Source: Oscillospiraceae bacterium
GTDB lineage: Bacteria > Bacillota > Clostridia > Oscillospirales > Ruminococcaceae
DNA: 64,000 bases
Direction of reading: 5' to 3'
NCBI GenBank assembly: GCA_024404815.1
Contig: JAKSPL010000001.1
Location: 100,984-164,983, forward strand
The number at the start of each line of letters is the position of its first letter. Within the stretch, counting starts at the first letter, position 1. Shown here piece after piece: positions 32,394 to 42,281 of the stretch. Below the pieces are notes generated by a model. It worked only from the letters and a program-made list of their open reading frames with translations. It was not told where the DNA came from and did no database searches. The position numbers were made by a program, and so were the translations under genes.

Positions 32394-33357
32394 CGGCATT
32401 GTCCTCATCCTGTTCCTCGCCGTCATGCAGTTCCGCAAGTTCCTGCGGGTCACGTTCAAACAGCGCATCTACAAACTTTTTCGAGCTGAACGGCTGCAAG
32501 TCCTCGATCTTCTCGCCCACACCGATCAGCTTCACGGGGATGCCAAGCTCGTTGTGGATCGAAATAACGATACCGCCCTTTGCCGTACCGTCCAGTTTGG
32601 TCAGCACAATACCTGTGATCGGCGCGACCTCCTGGAAAAGTCTTGCCTGACTGACTGCATTTTGTCCTGTGGTCGCATCCAATACCAACAGGCATTCCTT
32701 TGCACAATTCTCTGCCTCACGGTCGATAATACGGTTGATTTTTGCAAGCTCCTGCATGAGATTCTTCTTGTTGTGCAGTCTGCCTGCCGTGTCGCAGATG
32801 ACCACATCGCAGCCTCTTGCCTTTGCCGCTGTCAGCGCATCAAAGACAACTGCGGCAGGATCGCTGCCCTCTGCATGACGTACCAATTCCACACCTGCTC
32901 TGTCTGTCCAGACCGCAAGCTGGTCGATCGCCGCCGCACGGAATGTATCTGCCGCCGCAACCAGCACACGCTTGCCCTCATTTTTGAACTGATAGCACAT
33001 TTTGCCGATGGTCGTGGTCTTGCCTGCGCCGTTCACACCAATGACAAGAATCACAGACGGCTGTGTGGACAGGTCGAGCGGCTGATCCTCACCCATCATA
33101 TCCGAAATGATCTCCTGCATCAGATCCATGATATCGTTCGGGTCAGTAATGCCGCGCTCCTTGACCATGACACGCAGCTGTTTGCAGATCTCCTCTGCCG
33201 TTTCTACGCCCATATCGCCCATGATCATGGTTTCTTCGAGCTGTTCAAACAGGTTTTCGTCGATTTTTGTGAAGGTTCCGAGCAGCTTGCGCATTCCGCG
33301 CATAACACTGTCGCGTGTTTTTTTCAGACTTTCTTTGATTTTTGAGAAAAAGCCCAT
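32368..33357 (-). CDS. ftsY: Signal recognition particle receptor FtsY
   Basis: GTPase receptor for SRP-ribosome complexes at the membrane. The 329-residue protein has the four-helix N domain, then the G domain with GVNGAGKTTTIGK, ADTFRAAAIDQL, CDTAGRLHNK, LTKLDGTAKGG and GVGEKIEDLQPF. The ATG at 33357 fits the ribosome site AAAGGAG; the ATG two codons earlier abuts it. Unusually there is no long acidic N-terminal A domain. Instead the C-terminus ends in an acidic tail (about 20 Glu/Asp-rich residues), whose coding end overlaps rdgB. It follows smc by about 30 bases. Confidence 0.96.
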   Translation of the reverse strand: MGFFSKIKESLKKTRDSVMRGMRKLLGTFTKIDENLFEQLEETMIMGDMGVETAEEICKQLRVMVKERGITDPNDIMDLMQEIISDMMGEDQPLDLSTQPSVILVIGVNGAGKTTTIGKMCYQFKNEGKRVLVAAADTFRAAAIDQLAVWTDRAGVELVRHAEGSDPAAVVFDALTAAKARGCDVVICDTAGRLHNKKNLMQELAKINRIIDREAENCAKECLLVLDATTGQNAVSQARLFQEVAPITGIVLTKLDGTAKGGIVISIHNELGIPVKLIGVGEKIEDLQPFSSKKFVDALFERDPQELAELHDGEEQDEDNADETDSGDE

Positions 33358-33389
33358 TGCCATTCTCCTTTCGGTTGAGAGTAAATCTG

Positions 33390-36300
33390 TCAGTTCTGTT
33401 CGGCGATCGCCATGCCGCTCTGGTCAAGCCGCAGAAGTCTAGACACACCATCCTCCTGCATCGTGACACCGTAAAGTACGTGTGCCTCCTCCATCGCGCT
33501 GCGGCGGTGGGTGACAACAACAAACTGTGTCTGTCCGAGAAAACGGTTCAGATACTGCGCGTACTTGCGGACGTTGACCTCGTCGAGTGCCGCGTCGATC
33601 TCGTCCAGAATACAAAACGGTGCCGGACGCAGCTTCAAAATCGCAAAATAAATACAAATCGCAATAAAAGACTGTTCGCCGCCCGACAGCGAAATCAGGT
33701 TGCGAATGACCTTTCCGGGCGGTGCAACACGAATTTCAATGCCCGATTCCAGGACATTTTCGGGATCTGTCAGTTCCAGCGATGCGCTGCCGCCGCCGAA
33801 CAGTTCCACAAAGATCTCGCCGAAATACTTGTTGATCTTCGTAAAGCTCTCCGTGAAAATGACACACATATCCTGTGTCAGCTTTTCGATCAGCTGTTCC
33901 AGTTCGGACTTCGACTGTTCGACATCTTTTAACTGTGCGTACAGGAACGTGTAACGCTCCGATACCTCACGGTATTCCTCTATCGCGGCAACATTGACCG
34001 AACCGAGCGCACGGATCTTGTTTTTCACCGATGTCAGCGCGGTTTCGGTTTCGCGGAGGTTTTCAATCGGTTTTGCCTGCGCTTCCGCCTCGGAGAAGGT
34101 CATCTCGTAGGTTTCCTGCATACGGAACACGAGATCATCCATTTCCTTCTGGACAGCTGCCTGCCGTTCCTCGACACGCGAACGCTCTGCGGACTGCTTT
34201 TCTCTTGCGTCACGCAGCGCATCCGTACCCTCACGAAGCACACGCGTATATTTTTCTTTTTCCTCGTGCAGACGGCGCAGATTGGTAATATTCTGCTGCA
34301 TTTCTGCCACGGCATCACGCTGGGACTGCTGTCCCTGTGTCAAAACGGCGATCTCATGCTGTTTTGCGGCAATGCTCGCTGATTCCTCCTGAATACGGAC
34401 GGTAAACTGTGCCGCACGCTCTGCGGATTCCGCCTTTGCCTGCACCATTTCTTCGCGTTTCTGCTGTTCGGACAGAATGTCCTTTGCAAGCTCTGCCTGT
34501 AAGATCTTCTGTTCACCGATACGGTCGGTCAGCGTATTTCTTGCATTGTTCAGCTTCTGACGCTGTTCCTGACTGCCTGCGAGCGATTCCTCTGCTTCGG
34601 CAATTCCCGATTCCAGCGTTTGCAGTTCCCTGCTGAGTGTGTCGATCTGTGCAGTCAGGCTCTCTGCCTTTGCCTGCAATCTCGCACGCTGTTCTTCTTC
34701 GTTCTGCTGCCATGCGGCATCTGCCTGTGCTTTTGCCTGCAAGGCGGTCATTTCCTGTTCGAGTGCGTGCTGCTGTTCCAGATACTGTGCGAGGAATGCA
34801 TCTGCGCCCTCGACATCCGTTTTCAGCTTTTCCCACTCTGCCTTACGCTTTGCGGTATCCGCACGGAGCTGTTCCTGCTGTTCCTGCAAGGACTTGATCT
34901 GTGCGGCCGCTTCTTCGATCTCATGCGTTCGGGTAATGACGCCTGCGCTTCTCGCCGCAGAACCGCCCGTATACGAACCGCCCGAGTGAACGACCTGTCC
35001 GTCGAGCGTTACGATTCGGAAGCGATAGCCGAACTGCTTGGCGATCTGCGATGCGCTGTCGATGTCCTCGCAGACAGCGATGCGTCCCAGCAGATTCTCC
35101 ATGACATTGCGGTAGATGTCGTCAAAGCCGACCAAATCGCACGCAAGTGCCACAAAGCCGTCCACCCCATCGAGATTCTCACGGAGTCTGCCGCCGCGAA
35201 TCGTTGTCAGCGGCAAAAATGTCGCTCTGCCGCCGCGTACTTCTTTCAAATAACGGATACAGCGTTTTGCCGCGTCCTCGTTTTCCACGATCAGATTCTG
35301 GAGTGCGCCGCCCAGTGCGGTTTCGATCGCTGTACCGTACTTCGGCTCAACGGTGATCTTCTGTGCAACTGTTCCGTGAACGCCGCCCAGTCTGCCGCTG
35401 CCTGCGACTTTCAGCACCTGCCGCACGCTGCCTGCGTAACCCTCCATATTCTGTTCCAGATCGCGCAGGATCTTCTGCTTCTGCATCGCCTGCTGCAAAT
35501 CTGCATTCAGCTTATTCAGAGCCTCTGCCGCCTGTTCGTACTTCTTCTGACGGATGCCCGTCAGTTCCTGAAAACCTGCCTTGCGGTTGCGCTGTTCATT
35601 CTGCTTATCTGCGAGAGAATCCAGCTTCTGCTGTAATTTCTGACGATTCTCCTCATATTCTTTCAGACGTTCCTCGACCGATACACCGTCCTGTTTGGCG
35701 CGGTCGATCGTGTCGTAGGTGTCTTTCAGATCTGCGTTCAGCGTTTGCAGGCGGATCCGCTGTTCGGACTGCTGCAAATACATCTGCCGCAGCTTGGCGT
35801 CCTGTGCATCGCATTCTTCGCCCTGCGTACTGCCCTGCAATTCGAGCGCGGTCAGTTCTTCCTGCGCCTTTGCAAGCTGTTCCTCAAGGGCATCCTGCTC
35901 GACACGGAGCTTTTCCAGTCGGGTATCCTGCCAGCGGAGCTTTTCCTCCCATTCCGTATCGGAAGCGGAAAGCTCCTGCTGCTGCGTCTTGAACGCTTCA
36001 ATATTCTCGTTGCTGTGGGAAATTTCATTCTCACAGACTGCGATTTTCGCTGCCGTATCCGCATTGCTCTGCTCGGCGGCAACGATTTTATTCTGCAAAA
36101 TTTCAATGTCGGAGGTCGCCTGCTGCATATCCTGAAATGCAAGCTGGAGTTTTTCCTCCTCGCGCTGAATGTCGTTCTGGAGATTCTCATACTCCGCAGT
36201 CAGCTGCAAACAGGTATCCGACAGCTTTTGCAGGTTTTCCGTCTGAACGTGCAGCTTATGCACCCAGACCGACAGTTCCAGTTCCTTGCGTTCTTCCGCA

Positions 36301-36953
36301 AGTACGACAAATTTCTCCGCCTTTTCCGCCTGATGCTTCAAAGGTCCGATGCGTCCTTCCAATTCCGATGCAATATCCGTCAGGCGGAGCAGATTGTCCT
36401 GTGCCGCAGAAAGTCTGCGCTGTGCCTCCTGCTTTTTATAGCGGAATTTGGATACACCAGCCGCTTCTTCGAAAATATCGCGGCGTTCGTTGGATTTCGC
36501 ACCAACGATCTCTGTAATTCTGCCCTGTCCGATGATCGCGTAGCCGTCACGCCCCAGACCTGTATCCATGAACAGTTCATTGACATCTCTCAGGCGGACA
36601 TTTTTACCGTTGATCAGGTATTCGCTGTCGCCGCTGCGGTAAAGCCGTCTTGTAACAGCGACTTCGGGTTCCGGTTCGGAAAGTGCATGGTCGCTGTTGT
36701 CTATCGTCAGCGTAACTGCGGCAAAGCCCATCGGCTTGCGCGTTTTTGTACCGGAGAAGATAACGTCCTCCATACTTTTTCCGCGCAGTTCCTTTGTGGA
36801 CTGCTCGCCCAGCACCCAGCGCACCGCGTCACCGATATTACTTTTTCCGCTGCCGTTCGGCCCGACAACCGCCGTCAAGCCCTCGTCAAAGGTCAGGCGA
36901 ATTTTATCGGGGAAGGATTTGAAGCCTTGCAGCTCAAGTGATTTCAAATACAT
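33390..36953 (-). CDS. smc: Chromosome segregation ATPase SMC
   Basis: Core of the SMC-ScpAB condensin. At 1187 residues it has full length. The N-terminal Walker A is GPNGSGKSNIGDA. Two long coiled coils flank a hinge (about 500-660, with GVHGTVAQKI and GGRATFLPL). The C-terminal signature is LSGGEQS, followed by Walker B FCILDEIDAALDE. It sits between rnc and ftsY, the classic rnc-smc-ftsY order. Confidence 0.98.
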   Translation of the reverse strand: MYLKSLELQGFKSFPDKIRLTFDEGLTAVVGPNGSGKSNIGDAVRWVLGEQSTKELRGKSMEDVIFSGTKTRKPMGFAAVTLTIDNSDHALSEPEPEVAVTRRLYRSGDSEYLINGKNVRLRDVNELFMDTGLGRDGYAIIGQGRITEIVGAKSNERRDIFEEAAGVSKFRYKKQEAQRRLSAAQDNLLRLTDIASELEGRIGPLKHQAEKAEKFVVLAEERKELELSVWVHKLHVQTENLQKLSDTCLQLTAEYENLQNDIQREEEKLQLAFQDMQQATSDIEILQNKIVAAEQSNADTAAKIAVCENEISHSNENIEAFKTQQQELSASDTEWEEKLRWQDTRLEKLRVEQDALEEQLAKAQEELTALELQGSTQGEECDAQDAKLRQMYLQQSEQRIRLQTLNADLKDTYDTIDRAKQDGVSVEERLKEYEENRQKLQQKLDSLADKQNEQRNRKAGFQELTGIRQKKYEQAAEALNKLNADLQQAMQKQKILRDLEQNMEGYAGSVRQVLKVAGSGRLGGVHGTVAQKITVEPKYGTAIETALGGALQNLIVENEDAAKRCIRYLKEVRGGRATFLPLTTIRGGRLRENLDGVDGFVALACDLVGFDDIYRNVMENLLGRIAVCEDIDSASQIAKQFGYRFRIVTLDGQVVHSGGSYTGGSAARSAGVITRTHEIEEAAAQIKSLQEQQEQLRADTAKRKAEWEKLKTDVEGADAFLAQYLEQQHALEQEMTALQAKAQADAAWQQNEEEQRARLQAKAESLTAQIDTLSRELQTLESGIAEAEESLAGSQEQRQKLNNARNTLTDRIGEQKILQAELAKDILSEQQKREEMVQAKAESAERAAQFTVRIQEESASIAAKQHEIAVLTQGQQSQRDAVAEMQQNITNLRRLHEEKEKYTRVLREGTDALRDAREKQSAERSRVEERQAAVQKEMDDLVFRMQETYEMTFSEAEAQAKPIENLRETETALTSVKNKIRALGSVNVAAIEEYREVSERYTFLYAQLKDVEQSKSELEQLIEKLTQDMCVIFTESFTKINKYFGEIFVELFGGGSASLELTDPENVLESGIEIRVAPPGKVIRNLISLSGGEQSFIAICIYFAILKLRPAPFCILDEIDAALDEVNVRKYAQYLNRFLGQTQFVVVTHRRSAMEEAHVLYGVTMQEDGVSRLLRLDQSGMAIAEQN

Positions 36954-36990
36954 CCGGTTTTCGTTCTCCTGTCTTGGGGAATGATTTCGT

Positions 36991-37683
36991 TCAGACTTCC
37001 TTGCCCATCAGGGAAAGGGCTTCCTTTGCCGCCATTTGTTCAGCGATTTTCTTGCTCTTGCCCGAACCGCGTCCGATGACATTCGAATTCAGGCGTACTT
37101 CCATATGGAACACCTTTGCATGGTCAGGACCTTCTGCGCCGACCAGTACATATTCGACGCGTTCCTCCGGATTCTGCTGAATGACCTCCTGCAAAACGGT
37201 CTTGTAATCGTGAAATGCAGCGTTCTGACGGTCAAAATGCTCGGGCAGGAATCCCAGCACATACGGCCTTGCCGCCTCCATGCCGCCATCCAGAAAAATC
37301 GCGGCGATCACCGCTTCAAACGCATCTGCAAGGATCGAGGGACGCTGTCTGCCGCCTGACTGTTCTTCGCCGTGTCCCAGCAGCAGGAAATCGCCAAGTC
37401 CGATCTGCTGCGCCCAGCCGTAGAGTGAACTTTCGCAGACAAGTGCCGCGCGAATTTTCGTCAGTTCACCTTCGGGAAGATGCGTGCAGTTTGTAAACAG
37501 ATGTGTCGATACCACGATCGAAAGGACGCTGTCGCCGAGAAATTCCAGCCGCTCATTGCAGCGGAGTGTGCCGCGCTTTTCATTCGCATAGGACGAATGG
37601 CAAAGTGCTTCGGTCAGCAGTTCTGAATTTTTGAAACGGTAGCCGATGCGTTCCTCAAATGTAGATTGCTCCAACTGTTCCAT
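36991..37683 (-). CDS. rnc: Ribonuclease III
   Basis: Cleaves double-stranded RNA in rRNA processing. The 230-residue protein has the signature NERLEFLGDSVLSIVVS and the second metal site DAFEAVIAAIFLDGG. The C-terminal double-stranded RNA-binding domain ends with GRGSGKSKKIAEQMAAKEAL. The ATG at 37683 is supported by AAAGAAAGGG upstream; an in-frame ATG 37 codons earlier is unlikely. acpP, often between plsX and rnc, is absent here. Confidence 0.97.
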   Translation of the reverse strand: MEQLEQSTFEERIGYRFKNSELLTEALCHSSYANEKRGTLRCNERLEFLGDSVLSIVVSTHLFTNCTHLPEGELTKIRAALVCESSLYGWAQQIGLGDFLLLGHGEEQSGGRQRPSILADAFEAVIAAIFLDGGMEAARPYVLGFLPEHFDRQNAAFHDYKTVLQEVIQQNPEERVEYVLVGAEGPDHAKVFHMEVRLNSNVIGRGSGKSKKIAEQMAAKEALSLMGKEV

Positions 37684-37809
37684 GATAATACCCTTTCTTT
37701 CTCCTGTTTGGCTTGCAAAGGATATACTCGCTTTACATGACAAGCGGGAGAATCTCGGAAAATTCGGAGATGCTGTGCCGCAAAACAGCAGCACAGCAGT
37801 CCGTCAAAA

Positions 37810-38820
37810 TTATGATTCTTCTTCCTTGTCGGCTGCCTTTCGCGCCGCAAGTGCTTCTGAAATGGTTTCTACGATCTTGCCGTCCACACAGGTTTTTGCC
37901 TGTCGGAGCGCATGGAAAAATGCCATGCCGTCCGAACTGCCGTGTGCCTTGATGACAGGCTTTGCGATGCCCAGAAGTACTGCACCGCCGACCTTTTTGT
38001 AGTCCATCGTATCCTTGAAAGCATTGAGCTTCGGCAGGACAAACAAACCGCCGATCTTTCCAAGCCCTGTGAACATTTCCTTGATCTTGCCCGTGAGAAA
38101 TTTCGCCATGCCCTCGTAGAGTTTCAGCACGACATTGCCTGTGAATCCGTCTGTGACAAGCACCTGACACTTTCCTGACGGCACATCTCTTGCTTCGATG
38201 TTCCCCACAAAATTGAGGTTCTCCGCCTGCAAGAGCGCATATGCTTCCTGTTCGAGTTCTCTGCCCTTGCATTCCTCGGTGCCGTTGTTGATGAGTCCGA
38301 CCTTCGGACTTGCAACACCCATGACTTTTTCCATGTAAATGCTGCCCATCAGACCAAACTGCGCGAGCATTTCCGCTCTGCATTCCACATTCGCACCTGC
38401 GTCCATCAGAATCGCATGACCATCGGCAGTCGGCAGAACAGGTGCCATCGCCGCACGCTTGATACCCTTGATTCTGCGCGGTATCATCGTTGCACCGACC
38501 AGCAGTGCGCCCGAATTGCCTGCGGACACAAACGCTTCGCCTTTGCCGTCCTTTAATGCCTCCAAGCCAAGCGCCATCGAGCAGTTTTTCTTCGATTTGG
38601 TGATCTCTGTCGGCTGGTCGTGCATCGAGATCACATCGTTGCTGTGCAGAATTTCAATGCCGTCCAAAGAAATGGAATGCTCTGCCGCCAGCGCACACAG
38701 CTTCTGCTCGTCACCGCAGAGCAATACTTCGATTCCCAACTCTCTGACCGCCTGTGCTGCACCCTGCAATGGTGCGAGCGGCGCATTGTCACCGCCCATC
38801 GCATCCAGTATTATTCGCAT
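37810..38820 (-). CDS. plsX: Phosphate acyltransferase PlsX
   Basis: Makes acyl-phosphate from acyl-ACP for phospholipid synthesis. The 336-residue protein starts RIILDAMGGDNAP and has FVSAGNSGALLVGA, AMAPVLPT, LMDAGANVEC and VLVTDGFTGNVVLK, all typical. The ATG at 38820 has a ribosome site (GGAGAAAG) inside the end of trmFO, and the start is 2 bases from the trmFO end. The fab genes and acpP that often follow are not here. Confidence 0.96.
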   Translation of the reverse strand: MRIILDAMGGDNAPLAPLQGAAQAVRELGIEVLLCGDEQKLCALAAEHSISLDGIEILHSNDVISMHDQPTEITKSKKNCSMALGLEALKDGKGEAFVSAGNSGALLVGATMIPRRIKGIKRAAMAPVLPTADGHAILMDAGANVECRAEMLAQFGLMGSIYMEKVMGVASPKVGLINNGTEECKGRELEQEAYALLQAENLNFVGNIEARDVPSGKCQVLVTDGFTGNVVLKLYEGMAKFLTGKIKEMFTGLGKIGGLFVLPKLNAFKDTMDYKKVGGAVLLGIAKPVIKAHGSSDGMAFFHALRQAKTCVDGKIVETISEALAARKAADKEEES

Positions 38821-38821
38821 A

Positions 38822-40147
38822 TCAGTTTCTTTCTCCGTCCAAGTCCGCAGCGGCGAGAGCAGCATCCAGCGATGCGAGCGCACGCTCTGCATAGACCTGA
38901 TATTTCTCCTGTTTCTGCTTGAATTTTCCCGTTACCATCGGGAGAATTCCCATATTTGCACCCATCGGCTGCAAATTTTCCTGATAGGGATCGGTGATGT
39001 ACGCAGTCAGCGCACCCAGCATCGTATCATGCGGCAGAATCAACGGCGGCATCCCTTTGATGGCGCGTACCGCATTGTGTCCTGCCAGCAGACCGCTGCC
39101 TGCCGATTCCATATAACCCTCGACACCCGTCATCTGTCCTGCAAAACGGATACGCGGCTCTTTTCTGAGCGCATAAGTCGCATCCAGCAGTTTCGGACTG
39201 TCGAGGAAACTGTTTCTGTGCATCACACCATAGCGGACAAACTCTGCGTTTTCCAGCGATGGAATCATCGAAAAGACACGCTTCTGCTCACCGAATTTGA
39301 GGTTTGTCTGGAAACCGACAAGGTTCCAGAGCGTCCCCTCACGGTTCTCTCTGCGCAGCTGTACCACGGCATACGGGCGTTTACCTGTGTGCGGATCGGT
39401 CAGTCCCACAGGTTTCATCATGCCGTAGCGAATTGCATCCTCGCCGCGTTTCGCCAGCACTTCAACAGGCATACAACCCTCGTAAACACGAAAAACCTCT
39501 TTGTCAAACTCGTGGAGCGGCGCGGCTTCTGCGTGAATCAGCGCGTCATAGAACGCATGATACTCCTCCTGCGTCATCGGACAGTTGAGATAGTCAGCGG
39601 TGCCTTTGCCATAGCGCGAAGCATAAAATGCCTTGTTCATGTCGATGCTTTCGCCTGTAATGATCGGGGCAGCGGCATCGTAGAAATAGAGCGAGGCACC
39701 TGTCAATTCTGCGATCGGTGCGTGGAGGGCATCCGAAGTCAGCGGGCCTGTGGCAATAATGACCTGACCGTCAGGAATCTCGGAAACCTCCTGCTCGACA
39801 ACCGTGATATTCTCGTGGCTGCGAATCTTTTCCGTCACCAGCTTTGAAAAGGCATAGCGGTCAACTGCAAGTGCGCCGCCGGCTTCAACGGCTGTTTCCT
39901 TTGCACAAGGAACGAGCAGCGAGCCGAGCCTTGTCATTTCCTCTTTCAGCAATCCTGCCGCAGAATCGACTCTTGCCGCTTTCAGAGAATTCGAGCAGAC
40001 CAGTTCCGCAAAATCAGGGATATGGTGCGCAGGCGAATATTTCTGCGGCTTCATTTCGTAAAGCGTCACGGGAATGCCTGCATTTGCAGCTATCCAAGCC
40101 GCCTCGCAGCCTGCCATTCCCGCGCCGATAATTGTCAGCTTCTCCAT
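38822..40147 (-). CDS. trmFO: Folate-dependent tRNA m5U54 methyltransferase TrmFO
   Basis: Methylates U54 of tRNA using methylene-THF and FADH2. The 441-residue flavoprotein opens with the FAD motif KLTIIGAGMAGCEAAW. It carries AHHIPDFAELVCSNSLKA, ALAVDRYAFSKLV and FAGQMTGVEGYMESAGSGLLAG. The ATG at 40147 overlaps the topA stop by one base (TGATG); a GTG one codon earlier is less likely. It shares folate with metF elsewhere in the window. Confidence 0.97.
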   Translation of the reverse strand: MEKLTIIGAGMAGCEAAWIAANAGIPVTLYEMKPQKYSPAHHIPDFAELVCSNSLKAARVDSAAGLLKEEMTRLGSLLVPCAKETAVEAGGALAVDRYAFSKLVTEKIRSHENITVVEQEVSEIPDGQVIIATGPLTSDALHAPIAELTGASLYFYDAAAPIITGESIDMNKAFYASRYGKGTADYLNCPMTQEEYHAFYDALIHAEAAPLHEFDKEVFRVYEGCMPVEVLAKRGEDAIRYGMMKPVGLTDPHTGKRPYAVVQLRRENREGTLWNLVGFQTNLKFGEQKRVFSMIPSLENAEFVRYGVMHRNSFLDSPKLLDATYALRKEPRIRFAGQMTGVEGYMESAGSGLLAGHNAVRAIKGMPPLILPHDTMLGALTAYITDPYQENLQPMGANMGILPMVTGKFKQKQEKYQVYAERALASLDAALAAADLDGERN

Positions 40148-42225
40148 CACAGCGGACGCTCAAAACCGCATTCGGGTTTTTCACAAAGCAGTTTTCCTGC
40201 CTTGCCGCCCTTCTTAAAGAGCGTGTTGCCGCATTTCGGGCATCTGTCCTCAACAGGCGTGTACCATGTCATAAAGTTGCACTCGGGATAGCCCTCGCAG
40301 CCATAGAAGTTTCTGCCCTTTTTCGATTTCTTCTGGATGATTTTCTTGCCGCAGATCGGGCAGAAGCCCTTGGTCGGCGTGACGATTTTCTTTGTATTGT
40401 GGCAGTCGGGGAAACCTGTACACGCAAGGAACTTTCCGAATCTGCCGATTTTAATGACCATCGGCTTGCCGCAAAGTTCACAGACCTCATCGGTTTCCTC
40501 GTCGGGCACACGCAGACGCTTGCCGTCCATTGCAACTTCTGCGGCTTTCAGCGTCTTGTCGAAATCCACATAGAACTTGCGCAGCGACTCCACCCAGTCA
40601 GTCTCGCCCTGTTCCACACCGTCCAAGTCACTTTCCATGCCTGCGGTGAATTTTACATCAACGATCTGCTTGAACTGGTCTTTCATCAGCTGTGTGGTGA
40701 CTTCACCCAGCGAGGTCGGACGCAGCTGCTTGCCGTCACGCTCAACATACATACGATAGAGAATCGTTGTGATTGTCGGCGCATAGGTAGACGGGCGGCC
40801 GATGCCATTTTCTTCGAGCGTCTTTATTAGTGTTGCTTCGGTGTAGCGGGAAGGCGGCTGTGTGAAATGCTGATTGCCGTCAAGGGACTTGACTTTCAGG
40901 ACATCGCCCTCCGTGATTGGCGGCAGTTCCTTGTTGTCCTCCTCGGCAGCGGTATCTTTTGCTTCTTCATAAAGCTTCGTAAAACCGTCAAATTTCACGC
41001 TGAATCCCGATGCACGGAACAGGCAGTTGTTCGCCGCAATGTCCACAGACACCGTATCCAGCTGACAGTTTGCCATCTGGCTTGCGATAAAACGCTCCCA
41101 GATCAGCTTGTAGAGTTTATATTGATCGGTCGTCAGCGAATCCTTGACCTTGTCAGGTGTCAGATTCGGCATGGTCGGACGAATCGCTTCGTGCGCGTCC
41201 TGTGCGTTCTTCTTGGATTTGAATGTACGCGGAGAAGCAGGCACATACTGCTTACCGTATGTTTCCAGAATAAACGCTGCTGCTGCACTTTTCGCTTCAT
41301 CCGAAATACGCAGGCTGTCAGTACGCATATAGGTGATCAGACCGACTGCGCCCAGTTCAGGGATCTCCACGCCTTCGTAGAGTTCCTGTGCGGCTTTCAT
41401 CGTGCGGCGAGCCTGAAATCCCATACGGCGGGACGCTTCCTGCTGAAGGGTGGAAGTGATGAACGGCGGTGCAGGCTGACGACTGGTCACACGCTTCTTG
41501 ACCTTATCAACAATGAAATCCGCATTTTCAATGGAAGCCAGTACCTCATTGGTCTGCGCTTCGTTCGAAAGCTCTGCCTTTTTGCCGTCAATTTCGAGCA
41601 GATGCGCCGAGAAGATCTTACGGGAATTCTTCGTCGAAAGCTTTGCGTCGATCGACCAGTATTCCTGCGGCACAAACGCACGGATCTCGTTCTCACGGTC
41701 TACGACCAGACGGACTGCCACAGACTGTACTCTGCCTGCGGACAGACCGCGGCGGATCTTTCTCCAGAGAAACGGGCTTAACTGATAGCCGACAATACGG
41801 TCGAGAATGCGGCGTGCCTGCTGTGCATTGACCAGATCCAGGTCGATCTTGTGCGGATTTGCCATACCGCTCTGCACACCCGTCTTGGTAATTTCGTTGA
41901 ATTCTACACGGTTGTTTTCTTCAATATCGAGTCCGAGCATCTGTGCGAGATGCCACGAAATCGCTTCTCCCTCGCGGTCAGGGTCCGTTGCGAGCCAGAC
42001 ACGGTCGCTTTTCTTCGCGCGTGATTTCAGATCGCGGATGACATCTTCCTTGCCCTTCATTTCGATATAAGTCGGCGTGAAGTTGTTCTCAATGTCAACA
42101 CTCAGTTTGGACTTCGGCAGGTCACGAATATGGCCCATCGAAGCAATGACTTCAAATCCCTCTCCGAGATATTTCTGAATGGTTTTCGCCTTAGCAGGCG
42201 ACTCTACGATAACAAGTTGCGACAT
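40147..42225 (-). CDS. topA: DNA topoisomerase I
   Basis: Relaxes negative supercoils by single-strand passage. The 692-residue type IA enzyme has the TOPRIM start LVIVESPAKAKTIQKYLG and DPDREGEAISWHLA. The active-site Tyr lies in LITYMRTDSLRISDEA. Three four-cysteine zinc fingers (about 585-690: CELCGKP, CPICGKK and CPKCGNT) end the protein. It is followed at one base overlap by trmFO and preceded by dprA, the usual dprA-topA-trmFO order. Confidence 0.98.
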   Translation of the reverse strand: MSQLVIVESPAKAKTIQKYLGEGFEVIASMGHIRDLPKSKLSVDIENNFTPTYIEMKGKEDVIRDLKSRAKKSDRVWLATDPDREGEAISWHLAQMLGLDIEENNRVEFNEITKTGVQSGMANPHKIDLDLVNAQQARRILDRIVGYQLSPFLWRKIRRGLSAGRVQSVAVRLVVDRENEIRAFVPQEYWSIDAKLSTKNSRKIFSAHLLEIDGKKAELSNEAQTNEVLASIENADFIVDKVKKRVTSRQPAPPFITSTLQQEASRRMGFQARRTMKAAQELYEGVEIPELGAVGLITYMRTDSLRISDEAKSAAAAFILETYGKQYVPASPRTFKSKKNAQDAHEAIRPTMPNLTPDKVKDSLTTDQYKLYKLIWERFIASQMANCQLDTVSVDIAANNCLFRASGFSVKFDGFTKLYEEAKDTAAEEDNKELPPITEGDVLKVKSLDGNQHFTQPPSRYTEATLIKTLEENGIGRPSTYAPTITTILYRMYVERDGKQLRPTSLGEVTTQLMKDQFKQIVDVKFTAGMESDLDGVEQGETDWVESLRKFYVDFDKTLKAAEVAMDGKRLRVPDEETDEVCELCGKPMVIKIGRFGKFLACTGFPDCHNTKKIVTPTKGFCPICGKKIIQKKSKKGRNFYGCEGYPECNFMTWYTPVEDRCPKCGNTLFKKGGKAGKLLCEKPECGFERPL

Positions 42226-42281
42226 AGGGTACGTCCGTTCCTTTCAAATGGTGGAAATCATTTCATATAGCGGTGCGATGT

